Assembly: GCA_039180875.1 (NCBI GenBank)
Contig: JBCDCY010000002.1
Span: 248,001-312,000, forward strand
Direction: 5' to 3'
Source: JBCDCY01 sp039180875
GTDB lineage: Bacteria; Pseudomonadota; Alphaproteobacteria; Rhodobacterales; Rhodobacteraceae
Length of the DNA stretch: 64,000 nt
The position numbers and the translations under genes are program-made. The stretch's first letter is position 1. Each line of letters starts with the position of its first letter. A model generated the notes under the pieces. The model worked only from the letters and a program-made list of their open reading frames with translations. It was not told the origin of the DNA and searched no databases. Positions 44,458 through 53,623 of this stretch are shown piece after piece.

Positions 44458-45199
44458 CGAAAGCCCAAGCCGCGGCCGGGGCGTACAGTCGGTCGAGGTC
44501 TCCATCGGCCTGCTGACCGCGCTCGCCCGCCATCCCGGGCCCATGGCGCTCTCCCAACTCGCGGCGGAGGTCGGCATGGCCCCGGCGAAGGTGCACCGCT
44601 ACCTCGCGAGCTTCGTCGAGACCGGCATGGTGCAGCAGCGCAGCACCGGCAGCTACGATCTCGGGCCCCGGGCGGCGGAGATCGGCACGGCGGCGATCGC
44701 CCGCATCGACCCGGTGAACCGCGCCGCCGATGCCCTGCCGGCACTGGTGGAGGAGACCGGGCTGACCGGCCTCCTCGCCGTCTGGGGCACGCTTGGGCCG
44801 ACCATCGTGCGGTGGGAGAAATCGGCGGTGCCGCTCATCACCATGCTCGGCCTCGGCTCCGTGCTGCCGGTCACCCGCTCGGCCACCGGCCATGCCTTCA
44901 TGGCGCATATGCAGGACCGCCTGCTCGCGCCCGCCGTGGCGGAGGAGGCGCCAGAAAGCACCCTCGCCGCCTTCGCCGAGCTGCGGGAGAGGGTGCGGCG
45001 GGACGGGGTGGCGACGGCGGATCAGGACTTCATCCCAGGCCTCTTTGCCCTCGCCGCGCCGATCCTGGATCTGGCGGGACGGCCGGCGGCGGTGGCCACC
45101 CTGATCTCGACGACGCGCGACCTGTTGGCGTCCGATAGCCCGGCCCGGGCGCGGTTGCTGGCCTTCTCGGCAACTCAGCGGTTGTCACCTGGGGGGTAG
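44450..45199 (+). CDS. IclR-family transcriptional regulator
   Basis: 249 residues. The N-terminal winged helix-turn-helix (GVQSVEVSIGLLTALARHPG, LSQLAAEVGMAPAKVHRYLA) is followed by the IclR effector domain (LPALVEETGLTGLLAVWGTL, LPVTRSATGHAFMAHMQDRL, PGLFALAAPILDLAGRPAAV). It is translated with the thioesterase and probably controls the divergent gentisate operon. The ATTACGTAAT palindrome in the shared promoter region is the likely operator. Confidence 0.9.
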   Translation: MNDESPSRGRGVQSVEVSIGLLTALARHPGPMALSQLAAEVGMAPAKVHRYLASFVETGMVQQRSTGSYDLGPRAAEIGTAAIARIDPVNRAADALPALVEETGLTGLLAVWGTLGPTIVRWEKSAVPLITMLGLGSVLPVTRSATGHAFMAHMQDRLLAPAVAEEAPESTLAAFAELRERVRRDGVATADQDFIPGLFALAAPILDLAGRPAAVATLISTTRDLLASDSPARARLLAFSATQRLSPGG

Positions 45200-45213
45200 G
45201 GGGCGCTGCCCCC
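45199..45213 (+). terminator. Hairpin terminator after iclR
   Basis: GGGGGC, loop GCT, GCCCCC, followed by TCTTC; it begins in the iclR stop codon. A 6-bp GC stem. Confidence 0.55.
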
Positions 45214-45246
45214 TCTTCGCGCTGCGAATTCACCCCCGGGATATTT
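45199..45246. repeat. REP-like Rhodobacterales intergenic element
   Basis: The hairpin above is followed by CTTCGCGCTGCG and CACCCCCGGGATATTT. I recall GGGGGC(GCT)GCCCCC with a nearby CCCCCGGGATATTT or CCCCGGAGTATTT as a recurring intergenic unit in Rhodobacterales. Only one copy is present in this window, so its repetitive nature is recollection, not seen here. Confidence 0.4.
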
Positions 45247-45360
45247 CGGTCACTGCGAAATGGGGCCTTCTTGCTGGTTCAAGTATCCCCGCCGGAGGCA
45301 TCCGTCGGTTGCACCATGCGGAGCGCTTGACCGACGGGCCGTGCATGCCAAGCTCGGCCG

Positions 45361-48207
45361 ATGGGCACCGCCGGCAGCTTTCTCGACCGCGTCGACCACC
45401 ATCCCCTGGCGCTCGATCCAGCGCGGGGAGCGGAGGTCTGGCGGGCCGGCCGCGGTCTGCCCCCGGCCGCGCGGCCGTTGATCGAGGGGGCGGCCGGCAC
45501 CAGCCCCTATCTTGCGGGCGTGCTGCTGAAGGAGGCGTCCTGGCTTGCCGAAGCGCTGCACCGGGCGCCGGAGGAGAGCCTCGCGGCCCTGGTCACCGCG
45601 GCGCGGGCGGACGGGCAGGGAGAGGATCTGCCCGCCAGACTTCGCCGCATCAAGCGTCGCGCCGCACTGCTGATCGCCCTCGCCGATCTCGCCGGCGTCT
45701 GGGATCTCGCGGAGGTGACCGCGGCGCTCACCCAAGTCGCCGAGGCGACGGTCGAGGCGGCGCTTGTCGCCGCGCTTTCGGCCGAGGTGGCGCGAGGCAG
45801 GCGGGCGGGCTTGAGCGCGGAGGATCTGGCCGACAGTGCCGGTTTGGCCGTCATCGCTATGGGCAAGATGGGGGCGGGGGAGCTCAACTACTCGTCCGAC
45901 ATCGATCTCGTCTGCCTGTTCGACGAAGGCCGCTACGCGCCGGAGCGCTACGGCGATGTCCGCAAGGCCTTGATCCGCGTGGTCCAGGCCGTGGTCCGCA
46001 CCCTCTCTGAGCCGACGGCGGACGGCTACGTCTTTCGCACCGACCTCCGCCTTCGTCCCGATCCCGCCGTCACCCCGGTCTGCATCGCCATGGAGGCGGC
46101 GGAGCGCTATTACGAGAGCGTCGGCCGGACGTGGGAGCGGGCGGCCTACATCAAGGCCCGGGCCGCCGCCGGTGCCGTTGCGGCGGGGGAGGCGTTCCTC
46201 GACCGACTGCAGCCCTTCATCTTTCGCCGGCACCTGGATTTCGCGGCGATCCGAGACGCCCACGACATCCGCCTGCGCATCCGGGCGCACAAGGGGCTTT
46301 CCGGGCCGATCCAGGTGCCGGGCCATGACCTGAAGCTCGGTCGGGGCGGCATTCGGGAGATCGAGTTCTTCACCCAGACCCGCCAACTGATCCTCGGCGG
46401 TCGCGATCCGGCGCTGCGCGGGCGCGCCACCCGGCCGATGCTCCGGGCCCTGGCCGAGCGGGGCTGGATCGGCGCCGATGTGGCGGCGGAGCTCGACGAG
46501 GCCTACGTCCGCCTCAGAACGCTCGAGCATCGGCTGCAGATGATCCACGACGCGCAGACCCACGCAGTGCCCACGGATGCGGAGACGCGACGCCGGCTCG
46601 CCGCCCTCGACGGCCGCGATGACCTGGCCGGCTTCGAGGCGGAGCTGCTGGCGCTCCTCCGCCGCACCGATGCGACGATCGAAGCGTTCTTCGAGCCTGG
46701 GGAGGCCAGCGGGCCCCGGCGCGACGACGCCGGCGCGTTTCAGGATGCGGCGAAGGCGGCCGAGACGATGGAACGCTGGCGCCGCTTGCCCGCGCTCCGC
46801 TCCGACCGCGCCCGGCGCATCTTCGCGCGCCTCCGGCCGGAGATCGTGGCCCGCCTCTGCGAGGCGGCGAGCCCGGATCAGGCCCTGGCCGAGTTCGACG
46901 CCTTCCTCGGCGGTCTGCCGGCGGGCGTGCAGCTCTTCTCACTCTTCGAGGCCAACAAGCCGCTCCTCGATCTGCTGGTGGAGATCTGCGCCGCGGCGCC
47001 GAGCCTCGCCCAGTATCTCGGCCGCAATTCCGGCGTGCTGGACGCGGTCCTCAGCCCCGATTTCTTCGGCCCCTTGCCCGATGTCGAGGCGCTGGGCAGG
47101 GCGCTGTCGTTGGAGCTTGCGCGGGCCACCGACTACGAGCAGGCGCTCGATGCCACACGGCGCTGGCAGAAGGAGCAGCATTTTCGCATCGGCGTGCATC
47201 TCCTCCGCGCGATCTCCTCGGTGGAGGAGGTGGCGGCCGCCTACAGCGCCTTGGCGGAGGCTTGTCTGCGCGGCCTCCTCCCCCACGTCGTTGCCCATCT
47301 GGCGGAGCGTCATGGGCCACCGCCGGGACGCGGCGCGGCGGTGCTCGCCCTTGGCAAGCTTGGCTCGCGGGAGATGACGGCGACCTCGGACCTCGACCTC
47401 ATCATCGTCTATGACGCGGCGGGGGTGGAGGCCTCCGAGGGTCGGCGCCCGCTGCCGGCCGCGACCTACTATGCAAGGCTCGCCAAGGCGCTGATCTCGG
47501 CCATCACCGTGCCAACGGCGGAGGGGGCGCTTTACGCTGTCGACATGCGGCTTCGCCCCTCCGGCCGCCAAGGCCCGGTCGCCGTCTCCCTCAGCGGGTT
47601 CGAGAGCTACCAGCGGGAGGAGGCGTGGATCTGGGAGCATCTGGCGCTCACCCGGGCCCGCCCGGTGGCGGGTGAGCCGGCCCTCGCGGAGGGTCTAGCG
47701 GCCGCGATCGCCCGGATCCGCACCCTCGACCGCGATCCGGAGGGCGTCCGGACTGGCACCGCCGATATGCGCCGGCGCCTGGCCGGGGTGCATCCCGGGG
47801 CAGGGGACGATCCGTGGGAGGCGCGCCTCGGCCCTGGGCGGATGCTCGACGTCGAGTTGCTCACCCAGATGGGCCGGCTGCTGACCCAGGCGCAAGGCAC
47901 CGCGCCGGTGCGGGAGGTTCTGGCCGACCTGGCCAAGCACGGCTGGCTGCCGGCCGAGGAAGCCGTGCGCCTCGCCCGCACCCATGGCCGGCTGGCGCGG
48001 TTGCAGCAGATCCTGCGCGTCGCCCTTGGCCCCGGCGCCGGCGGCGCGGCGATTGAGGCGGCGGGGCGAAGCCTCGTCAGCCTGCTGACGACCGCGACTG
48101 AGACCAAGTCCCTGCGCGACCTGCGCGAGACCCTGGTGCAGGACCGGGAGGCCGCGGCCGCCATCGTCGAGGCCCGGATCGGCCCGGCCACGGCGGATGC
48201 GGACTGA
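45361..48207 (+). CDS. glnE: Bifunctional glutamine synthetase adenylyltransferase / adenylyl-removing enzyme
   Basis: 948 residues, the GlnE length. Two nucleotidyltransferase domains each carry G-S-like and D-x-D motifs: GAGELNYSSDIDLVCLFDEG (about residues 175-195) in the N-terminal deadenylylase half and GKLGSREMTATSDLDLIIVY (about 665-685) in the C-terminal adenylylase half. GlnD-type central helical region and PII binding are expected for the family. It adjusts glutamine synthetase activity to nitrogen status. Start ATG at 45361. Confidence 0.95.
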   Translation: MGTAGSFLDRVDHHPLALDPARGAEVWRAGRGLPPAARPLIEGAAGTSPYLAGVLLKEASWLAEALHRAPEESLAALVTAARADGQGEDLPARLRRIKRRAALLIALADLAGVWDLAEVTAALTQVAEATVEAALVAALSAEVARGRRAGLSAEDLADSAGLAVIAMGKMGAGELNYSSDIDLVCLFDEGRYAPERYGDVRKALIRVVQAVVRTLSEPTADGYVFRTDLRLRPDPAVTPVCIAMEAAERYYESVGRTWERAAYIKARAAAGAVAAGEAFLDRLQPFIFRRHLDFAAIRDAHDIRLRIRAHKGLSGPIQVPGHDLKLGRGGIREIEFFTQTRQLILGGRDPALRGRATRPMLRALAERGWIGADVAAELDEAYVRLRTLEHRLQMIHDAQTHAVPTDAETRRRLAALDGRDDLAGFEAELLALLRRTDATIEAFFEPGEASGPRRDDAGAFQDAAKAAETMERWRRLPALRSDRARRIFARLRPEIVARLCEAASPDQALAEFDAFLGGLPAGVQLFSLFEANKPLLDLLVEICAAAPSLAQYLGRNSGVLDAVLSPDFFGPLPDVEALGRALSLELARATDYEQALDATRRWQKEQHFRIGVHLLRAISSVEEVAAAYSALAEACLRGLLPHVVAHLAERHGPPPGRGAAVLALGKLGSREMTATSDLDLIIVYDAAGVEASEGRRPLPAATYYARLAKALISAITVPTAEGALYAVDMRLRPSGRQGPVAVSLSGFESYQREEAWIWEHLALTRARPVAGEPALAEGLAAAIARIRTLDRDPEGVRTGTADMRRRLAGVHPGAGDDPWEARLGPGRMLDVELLTQMGRLLTQAQGTAPVREVLADLAKHGWLPAEEAVRLARTHGRLARLQQILRVALGPGAGGAAIEAAGRSLVSLLTTATETKSLRDLRETLVQDREAAAAIVEARIGPATADAD

Positions 48208-48215
48208 GCCCGCCG

Positions 48216-49166
48216 ATGCTGCCCATCGTCTACCATCCCGACTATCTCGCGCCCCTCCGCCAGGGTCACCGCTTCCCCATGTCGAAATACGGCTATCTGC
48301 GCGACATCCTGGTGGACCGCGGCCTGCTGCCGGCAGTGGGCGGCTATCTGGCGCCCGCGCCGGCTGGGCGCAGTCAGCTGAGCGCTGTCCATCCGATCGA
48401 CTACGTGGAGCGCGTCTTGGAGGCCCGCCTGACGCGGGAGGAGGCGCGGCGCATCGGCCTTCCCTCCACCCCCCGGGTGGCCCGGCGGGCCCAGCTGGCC
48501 AGCGCTGGCACCTTGCTCGCTGCCCGCCTGGCTCTGGAGCACGGCATCGCGTGCAATCTGGCCGGGGGCTCGCACCATGCGGGGCCGGAGGGGGGCGCGG
48601 GCTTCTGCGTCTTCAACGACGTCTCTGTGGCGGCCCGGGCTTTGCTGGACGAGGGCGTCGTCCGGCGCATCCTGGTGGTCGACCTCGACGTGCACCAGGG
48701 TGACGGCACGGCCGAGACCTTCGCGGCGGAGGAGGCAGTGTTCACCCTCTCGCTCCACGCCGCGCGGAACTATCCGGCGCGCAAGGCGGTCTCCGACCTC
48801 GACGTGGCCCTGCCCGACGGGATGGAGGATGACGCCTATCTCGCCGCCCTCGACGACGCTTTGGCCCGAGCCATTGAGGCCGCCCGGCCAGAGATCGTGT
48901 TCTACAATGCCGGCGTCGATCCGCACCGGGCCGATCGGCTGGGCCGCCTGGCGTTGAGCGACGGCGGCCTGCGCGCCCGGGATGCCCGGGTCTTCGCCGC
49001 CTGCCGTGCCCGGGCCCTGCCGGTGGTCGGTGTCCTCGGCGGCGGTTACGGCAAGGCGCCCTATGAGGTCAGCCTCCGCCATGCGCTGATGGTCGAGGAG
49101 GCAGCCCGATCGGCCGATGCTACGGCCCCCGCCGTCCGCCGTTCGGGAGGTCAATCCGCGCCGTGA
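48216..49166 (+). CDS. Histone deacetylase / acetoin-utilisation-family amidohydrolase
   Basis: 316 residues. Zn-hydrolase motifs are NLAGGSHHAGPEGGAGFCVF (charge-relay His pair), then LVVDLDVHQGDGTAE (metal-ligand Asp and His) and FYNAGVDPHRADRLGRLALS with GGGY near the end. It removes acetyl groups from acetyl-lysine, acetylpolyamines or other amides; the substrate is unknown. It follows glnE by nine bases, so it is probably in the same transcript. The C-terminus extends about 15 residues beyond the conserved domain. Confidence 0.87.
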   Translation: MLPIVYHPDYLAPLRQGHRFPMSKYGYLRDILVDRGLLPAVGGYLAPAPAGRSQLSAVHPIDYVERVLEARLTREEARRIGLPSTPRVARRAQLASAGTLLAARLALEHGIACNLAGGSHHAGPEGGAGFCVFNDVSVAARALLDEGVVRRILVVDLDVHQGDGTAETFAAEEAVFTLSLHAARNYPARKAVSDLDVALPDGMEDDAYLAALDDALARAIEAARPEIVFYNAGVDPHRADRLGRLALSDGGLRARDARVFAACRARALPVVGVLGGGYGKAPYEVSLRHALMVEEAARSADATAPAVRRSGGQSAP

Positions 49167-49371
49167 AACCCCTTCCCAAGAACGTGAACGGCCAAACCTT
49201 TGCAATCTGCGGTTGGCTTCCCACCTCTGCCATATCCAGCCGGACCCGGTTGGACCGGCCGCCGTCCGCTTGCACCCCCCTCTCTCACTGTTCGCGGGCG
49301 GCGGCCACCCCCTCTCCCTTGCCCTTAAGCGTCTGCCGCCCCAAGTTCTGGCGGGGTGGAGGAGTGAGCGT

Positions 49372-49650
49372 ATGACGGAGAAGGGTGATCTGGCCGAGGA
49401 CCCGCGCGGTCTGATCTTCGAGGCCTACCGGATCGACGGTATCGGCATGGCCGACTGCCGCACCATCTTCTTCGATTGGGCATTGGGGGAGACCTCTGGC
49501 GCCAAGCACCAGGCCGTCGAGACCCTGCTGGCGCATTACGGCCCCACCTTTCCCGACCATCCGATGACCGAGGTGCTGCGCGAGGGATTGCGCGCCACCG
49601 GCCCGGCCAAGCGCACCGGTCGCGCCGCCGCCCGCCGCGCCCGGGGCTGA
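49372..49650 (+). CDS. Small conserved hypothetical protein
   Basis: 92 residues from the ATG at 49372, preceded by GGAGG. It is mostly acidic-helical (RGLIFEAYRIDGIGMADCRT, FFDWALGETSGAKHQAVETL, DHPMTEVLREGL) with a basic tail (KRTGRAAARRARG). I recall similar short proteins in Rhodobacterales but know no function. It lies alone between the deacetylase gene (205 bases upstream) and the tail cluster. Confidence 0.65.
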   Translation: MTEKGDLAEDPRGLIFEAYRIDGIGMADCRTIFFDWALGETSGAKHQAVETLLAHYGPTFPDHPMTEVLREGLRATGPAKRTGRAAARRARG

Positions 49651-49683
49651 CGCCCCCAAGGGGTGGGTCCTAAGGCCGGCTGA

Positions 49684-49707
49684 GGCTGGGTGATTTTCGA
49701 CCCAGCC
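49684..49707. terminator. Hairpin between the small protein gene and the tail cluster
   Basis: GGCTGGGT, loop GATTTTCG, ACCCAGCC: an 8-bp perfect stem 33 bases past the previous stop. Confidence 0.5.
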
Positions 49708-49755
49708 GACAACCCCCTCTAGCCATGACAAAAAACTGACATCTGCCCCGTTCCT

Positions 49756-49794
49756 CGCGGCGCGCGCCGGGTCCAATTTGACCCACGCGCCGCG
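49756..49794. promoter_or_regulatory. Compound dyad upstream of the tail operon
   Basis: Outer arms CGCGGCGCG (49756-49764) and CGCGCCGCG (49786-49794) enclose inner arms GGGTC (49769-49773) and GACCC (49780-49784) around a six-base loop. This can be an operator or a stable RNA hairpin in the leader of the tail transcript. Confidence 0.4.
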
Positions 49795-49901
49795 CGGGAT
49801 CGGTGGCAAACGGAAATTGCCGAGGCCGCATCCAACCCGGACACTTTGACGGAGTTAGGGCGATCCGTCGCCCGCAAACGTGTTTGTTGAAGAGTACGCG
49901 C

Positions 49902-50903
49902 GTGCCTGAGCAACCGCCCCCCGATCTGGCGACGGCCGAGGTGCTGGGCCATCTGGGCGCCTTCCTGCCCGCCGACACCCCGGGCCTGCCGGTCAACCAG
50001 CTTGGCCTGGTGGCGACGGAGGTGCGCACCCTCGCCCTCGGCCACCGGCGCGGCTCGGCCTACCGGGCGGGTCAGCCGGTCGCCGCCCTGACCGGCCTGA
50101 TCTTGAACGCCACCGCGCGGATCGAACTTTGGGGCACTAGCCCCGATGACGTCGAGACCGCCATGGATGCGGTGCAGAGCAACTTGCAGAACGCCGCCGG
50201 CAACCTTCGCGCCCTCGGCTTCCTCGCCTTCTCGGCCGAGGAGGTCACCCCGGCGCGGCACGAAAGCTCCATCCCCGCCTGGCGCAAGCACGGCGACTTC
50301 GCGCTCCGCTACGAGTTCCAGGCGGAGGACGGCGACGACGCCGACAGCTTCATCGTGCGCATCCCCGTAAGCGGCACCTCGGACGGCGAGACCATCGAAG
50401 AAACCACAGTGGTCGATGCGATGCGCCGCTGGGATGAGGAGGCGGCACCGACCCTCACCCTTCGCGGCAGCAGCCGGCGGGCGGTGCGTCTGACCGCGCT
50501 CAGCCTCTTCGACTTTCGCCCCGGCGGCTTCGTCGGCGACGGCGTGACAGTGGAGCGCACGGTCACAGGCCTCACAACGCCCCCCACGATCTACCCCACG
50601 CTCGCCGATTTCCTGACCGCCACGGCCGATCCCGAGGCGCCGGACCGGAACGCCCGGATCAGCTTCCCGTCGATCCCGGATTTCCTGAGCGCCCTGCCGG
50701 TGGAGGGGCTGCCCATTCCGCTTGGCGACTGGAACGAGGACGCGGTGCGCGATCTGTTCCAGCCCCATCGGCTGCGCTTTGCCCTGCCAATTGCGCTGCC
50801 GACGCCGCGGGATGTCTTCACCATCCGCTATGCGCAGCCCGCCTTCGCCGCGCCGGCGATCGTCTATCTGCGCGTCCACACCATTCCGATGAATTCCGGC
50901 TGA
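49902..50903 (+). CDS. Tail-cluster protein, possible tail terminator/completion protein
   Basis: 333 residues from a GTG at 49902 with GAAGAG upstream; the frame is open to 49803 but the extra sequence looks non-coding. The core (NQLGLVATEVRTLALGHRRG, TARIELWGTSPDDVETAMDA, VQSNLQNAAGNLRALGFLAF, HGDFALRYEFQAEDGDDADS) has the beta-rich look of tail-terminator or neck proteins. Its place directly before the sheath gene agrees. I cannot assign a named family, so the function is positional inference. Confidence 0.6.
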   Translation: MPEQPPPDLATAEVLGHLGAFLPADTPGLPVNQLGLVATEVRTLALGHRRGSAYRAGQPVAALTGLILNATARIELWGTSPDDVETAMDAVQSNLQNAAGNLRALGFLAFSAEEVTPARHESSIPAWRKHGDFALRYEFQAEDGDDADSFIVRIPVSGTSDGETIEETTVVDAMRRWDEEAAPTLTLRGSSRRAVRLTALSLFDFRPGGFVGDGVTVERTVTGLTTPPTIYPTLADFLTATADPEAPDRNARISFPSIPDFLSALPVEGLPIPLGDWNEDAVRDLFQPHRLRFALPIALPTPRDVFTIRYAQPAFAAPAIVYLRVHTIPMNSG

Positions 50904-50939
50904 GCCCTGCGCGCCCAAGCCGCAACCTAGGAGACCGCG

Positions 50940-52595
50940 ATGCAACAGATCCTACCCGGCGTCTCGATCGAGGTTCGCCCAGAGGGGTTGATCACCCCCG
51001 GTCAGGTGTCGATCAGCACCCTCGGGGTGGTGGGCACCGCCAATCGCGGTCCGGTGGAAGATCCGGTGATCGTCGGCAATGCCGCCGACGCCCGCGCCAT
51101 CTTTGGCGAGCCCGGCACGTTTGACGAGGACAATCCCGGCGATGCGCTCAGCCTCGTGCGCGCGCTCGAGATCGCCTTCGACAACGGCGCACGCGACGCC
51201 ATCGCCGTCCGGGTCGCCGACAGCGCGGCGACGGCGAGCTTCACCGTGCAATCAGCCGGCGGCGATTGCTGCACGCTGGTCGCGAGCAGCCCCGGCACCT
51301 GGGGCAACGACCTTGGCATCAACGTCACCACTTCGGACGAGGATGCGGTCGTCAGCGACGAAGAGATCGACGGCGCCGGACCCCTGACGCTCGCCTTCAC
51401 GCCGATCGTCGAAAGCGCCCAGACCCGGGTCTCCGTCCGCCCGAGCGGCGCGACCAGCACCACGGATTTCGACGTCCTGTTCACCGGTGCACCGAACCCG
51501 GGCGAGGTGGTGATCGACACCGCCGGCGGCGGGCTCACCTTCAACGCCGCCGACGCGCCAGCAGCCGGCGACACGGTGATCGTCACCTATGTCGTCGCCA
51601 GCGCCAGCGCCCGCGTCGTGACCCTGACCCAGGGGGCGGAGGAGGAGAGTTACCTCGTCGTCAGCGGCCAGGACCTGGCGGATCAGTTGGAGGACTCGGC
51701 CCTCGCGGAGCTCGACGACACGGCCGCCAACCCCAACATCGACGAACTGCCGACCGAGTTCACGCCCGACAATCTGGTGGAGTTCTTCAGCGGCGGCACC
51801 GACGGGGCCGCGACCGCCAACTATCAGCTCGGCCTCGATGCGCTGCTCCAAGAGAACGCCCACATCATCGTGGCGGCGGGCCAGGACAACAGCCAGGTCG
51901 GCGCCGGATTGACGTCCCACGTCATCCAGGCCTCCTCCGACCTCAACAAGCGGGAGCGGATCGGCGTCGTCGGTAGCGCACCCGACGCCTCGCTCGACGA
52001 CGTCCTCGGCCACACCATCGCCAATGAGCGGATGGTGTTTGTCGCCCCCGGCGTGCGCCTTTTCGACCGGGGGACCGGGGCCGACGTGACCATGCCCGGC
52101 AGCTACGCCGCGGCGCTGGTCGCCGGCATGATCTCGGGCTTCCCGATCAATCGCAGCCTTACCAACAAGGCGATCCCGGTCTCGGGGCTGGAGGAGACCT
52201 ACTCCACCGCCGAGCTTCGCCAGTTGGTCCTCGCCCGCGTTCTGGCGATCGAGGAGCGGCTCGGCTTCCGGACGGTCAAGGGCATCACCACGGCGACGCT
52301 CACCGCCTTCTCCCAGATCACCACGGTGCGCATCGTCGACTTTGCCAAGGCCGGCGTCCGCTCTGCCGCCAACCCCTATATCGGGCTGCTGAACAACAGC
52401 CGGGTCCGGGCGGCGCTGCAAGCGACCATTGATGCCTTCCTGTCCGAGATGGTGCTGAGCGAACAGCTCGTCAGCTACGACCTGAACGTGACGGCGACCC
52501 GGGCGGACGAGATCCGCGGGATCGTGCGGGTGACCATGACGCTCCGGCCCGTGTTCAGCATCGACTTCATCAAAGTCACGATGTTCCTCGAATAA
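50940..52595 (+). CDS. Contractile tail sheath protein
   Basis: 551 residues. N-terminal MQQILPGVSIEVRPEGLITP and STLGVVGTANRGPVEDPVIV, a middle variable region (about residues 120-260) with Gly/Asp-rich strands, and a C-terminal sheath core ending GIVRVTMTLRPVFSIDFIKV TMFLE. Also seen are NERMVFVAPGVRLFD and MPGSYAAALVAGMISGFPIN, which are strongly diagnostic. It forms the contracting outer cylinder of phage tails or injection systems. AGGAGA precedes the ATG. It is followed by the tube gene. Confidence 0.93.
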   Translation: MQQILPGVSIEVRPEGLITPGQVSISTLGVVGTANRGPVEDPVIVGNAADARAIFGEPGTFDEDNPGDALSLVRALEIAFDNGARDAIAVRVADSAATASFTVQSAGGDCCTLVASSPGTWGNDLGINVTTSDEDAVVSDEEIDGAGPLTLAFTPIVESAQTRVSVRPSGATSTTDFDVLFTGAPNPGEVVIDTAGGGLTFNAADAPAAGDTVIVTYVVASASARVVTLTQGAEEESYLVVSGQDLADQLEDSALAELDDTAANPNIDELPTEFTPDNLVEFFSGGTDGAATANYQLGLDALLQENAHIIVAAGQDNSQVGAGLTSHVIQASSDLNKRERIGVVGSAPDASLDDVLGHTIANERMVFVAPGVRLFDRGTGADVTMPGSYAAALVAGMISGFPINRSLTNKAIPVSGLEETYSTAELRQLVLARVLAIEERLGFRTVKGITTATLTAFSQITTVRIVDFAKAGVRSAANPYIGLLNNSRVRAALQATIDAFLSEMVLSEQLVSYDLNVTATRADEIRGIVRVTMTLRPVFSIDFIKVTMFLE

Positions 52596-52607
52596 GGAGA
52601 GAGGCTT

Positions 52608-53153
52608 ATGCCCAATACCAACGTCTTCACCGGCGCCGACGGCACGCTGCTTGTCGCCAGCATCGACGGCACCGCCGGCGCGGATGGGACGGCGATCCTC
52701 GAGCACTTCGAGATCACCCAGGCCGTGGGCCGGGTGACCGGCATTCGGGTGAACGTCGACACCGATCTGCGGGAGTTCTTCGAGATCGGCTTTCGCCATG
52801 TCACCTCGCTGCACGAGGGCGACATCCACATCTCGGGCTCCGTCGACCGGGCCTACATCAACGGCGCGCTTCTGGCGCTCTTAATGGGGCGCAAGGCCTA
52901 CGACGCCTCCGCCATCCGGATGTTCCAGCCTGAACTCAACATGGCAGTGGAGCTGAACGATCCGGCCGATGGGCGGCGCGAGGTGCTGTCGATCCTCGGC
53001 GTCAAGTTCCAGAACTGGACGGTCTGCGTGCCCGAGGACGACATCGTGCTCGAACAGGCGACGTTCCGGGCCCGCTCGATCCGCATCAACGAGTTCGAGA
53101 CGCCCGACGGCGACGGCCTCGTGCCCGCCTTCCCCGAGCTTGAGAACGGCTGA
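52608..53153 (+). CDS. Tail tube protein
   Basis: 181 residues, 12 bases after the sheath. Segments TILEHFEITQAVGRVTGIRV-like and EFFEIGFRHVTSLHEGDIHI fit the beta-barrel hexamer of tail tubes, and position and size support the call. GTDGTLLVASIDGT precedes a domain of stacked strands. Only one tube gene is seen, unlike eCIS loci of the Afp/PVC type, which have two. Confidence 0.82.
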   Translation: MPNTNVFTGADGTLLVASIDGTAGADGTAILEHFEITQAVGRVTGIRVNVDTDLREFFEIGFRHVTSLHEGDIHISGSVDRAYINGALLALLMGRKAYDASAIRMFQPELNMAVELNDPADGRREVLSILGVKFQNWTVCVPEDDIVLEQATFRARSIRINEFETPDGDGLVPAFPELENG

Positions 53154-53161
53154 GGTCGGCG

Positions 53162-53623
53162 ATGACGCTTTCGACTGAAGACCTTCTGGCCGGCGGCAGC
53201 CTGGAGCATGAGGTGGAGGTCGCGCCGGGCCAGCTCGGCAGTGAGGCCGCTGGCGGCAGCGTGCGCGTCCGCCCGCTTTCCGTCCGCGATCTGCAGATGA
53301 TCGCCAAGGCGGCGAAGGATGACGAGGCGCTGTCGGCCGCGCTCATCATCCAGCGGGCCCTCGTCGAGCCGAAGCTGAAGCTGGACGAGGTACAGCGCCT
53401 GCCCGCCGGCCTCGCCCGGCATCTGGTGGAGCGGATCAACGCGCTGAGCGGCGTCGATCTGCCCCGGGATGCGTTGGAAGAGTTGGTGCAGGCGCCGCTG
53501 GCCAAAGCCTGCTTCGTGCTCGCCAAGGAGTTCGGCTGGACGCCCGAGGATGTGAGCGGGATGACCATCGGCCAGATCCTCCTCTATCTGGAGATGGGCC
53601 GGCGGGAGGCTGAAAGCGCATGA
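53162..53623 (+). CDS. Tail assembly chaperone-like protein
   Basis: 153 residues, after the tube gene. Helical, with VRPLSVRDLQMIAKAAKDDE, RLPAGLARHLVERINALSGV and EFGWTPEDVSGMTIGQILLY, a pattern of T4 gp-type or lambda-like tail assembly chaperones (a C-terminal W-T-P-x-x-V-x-x-M-T-x-x-Q stretch). I looked for a programmed frameshift to a longer product but saw no clear slippery heptamer. It overlaps the next gene by ATGA. Confidence 0.72.
   Translation: MTLSTEDLLAGGSLEHEVEVAPGQLGSEAAGGSVRVRPLSVRDLQMIAKAAKDDEALSAALIIQRALVEPKLKLDEVQRLPAGLARHLVERINALSGVDLPRDALEELVQAPLAKACFVLAKEFGWTPEDVSGMTIGQILLYLEMGRREAESA

Larger units (their letters stand above)
49651..49901. other. Gap before the contractile-tail cluster
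   Basis: 251 bases holding a terminator-like hairpin (49684-49707), a long compound dyad (49756-49794), and likely the promoter of the tail operon. No convincing gene. Confidence 0.6.

Noticed and set aside
53162..53623. Programmed frameshift in the tail assembly chaperone gene
   Set aside because: No convincing slippery heptamer near the end, and the following gene starts by a normal ATGA overlap.
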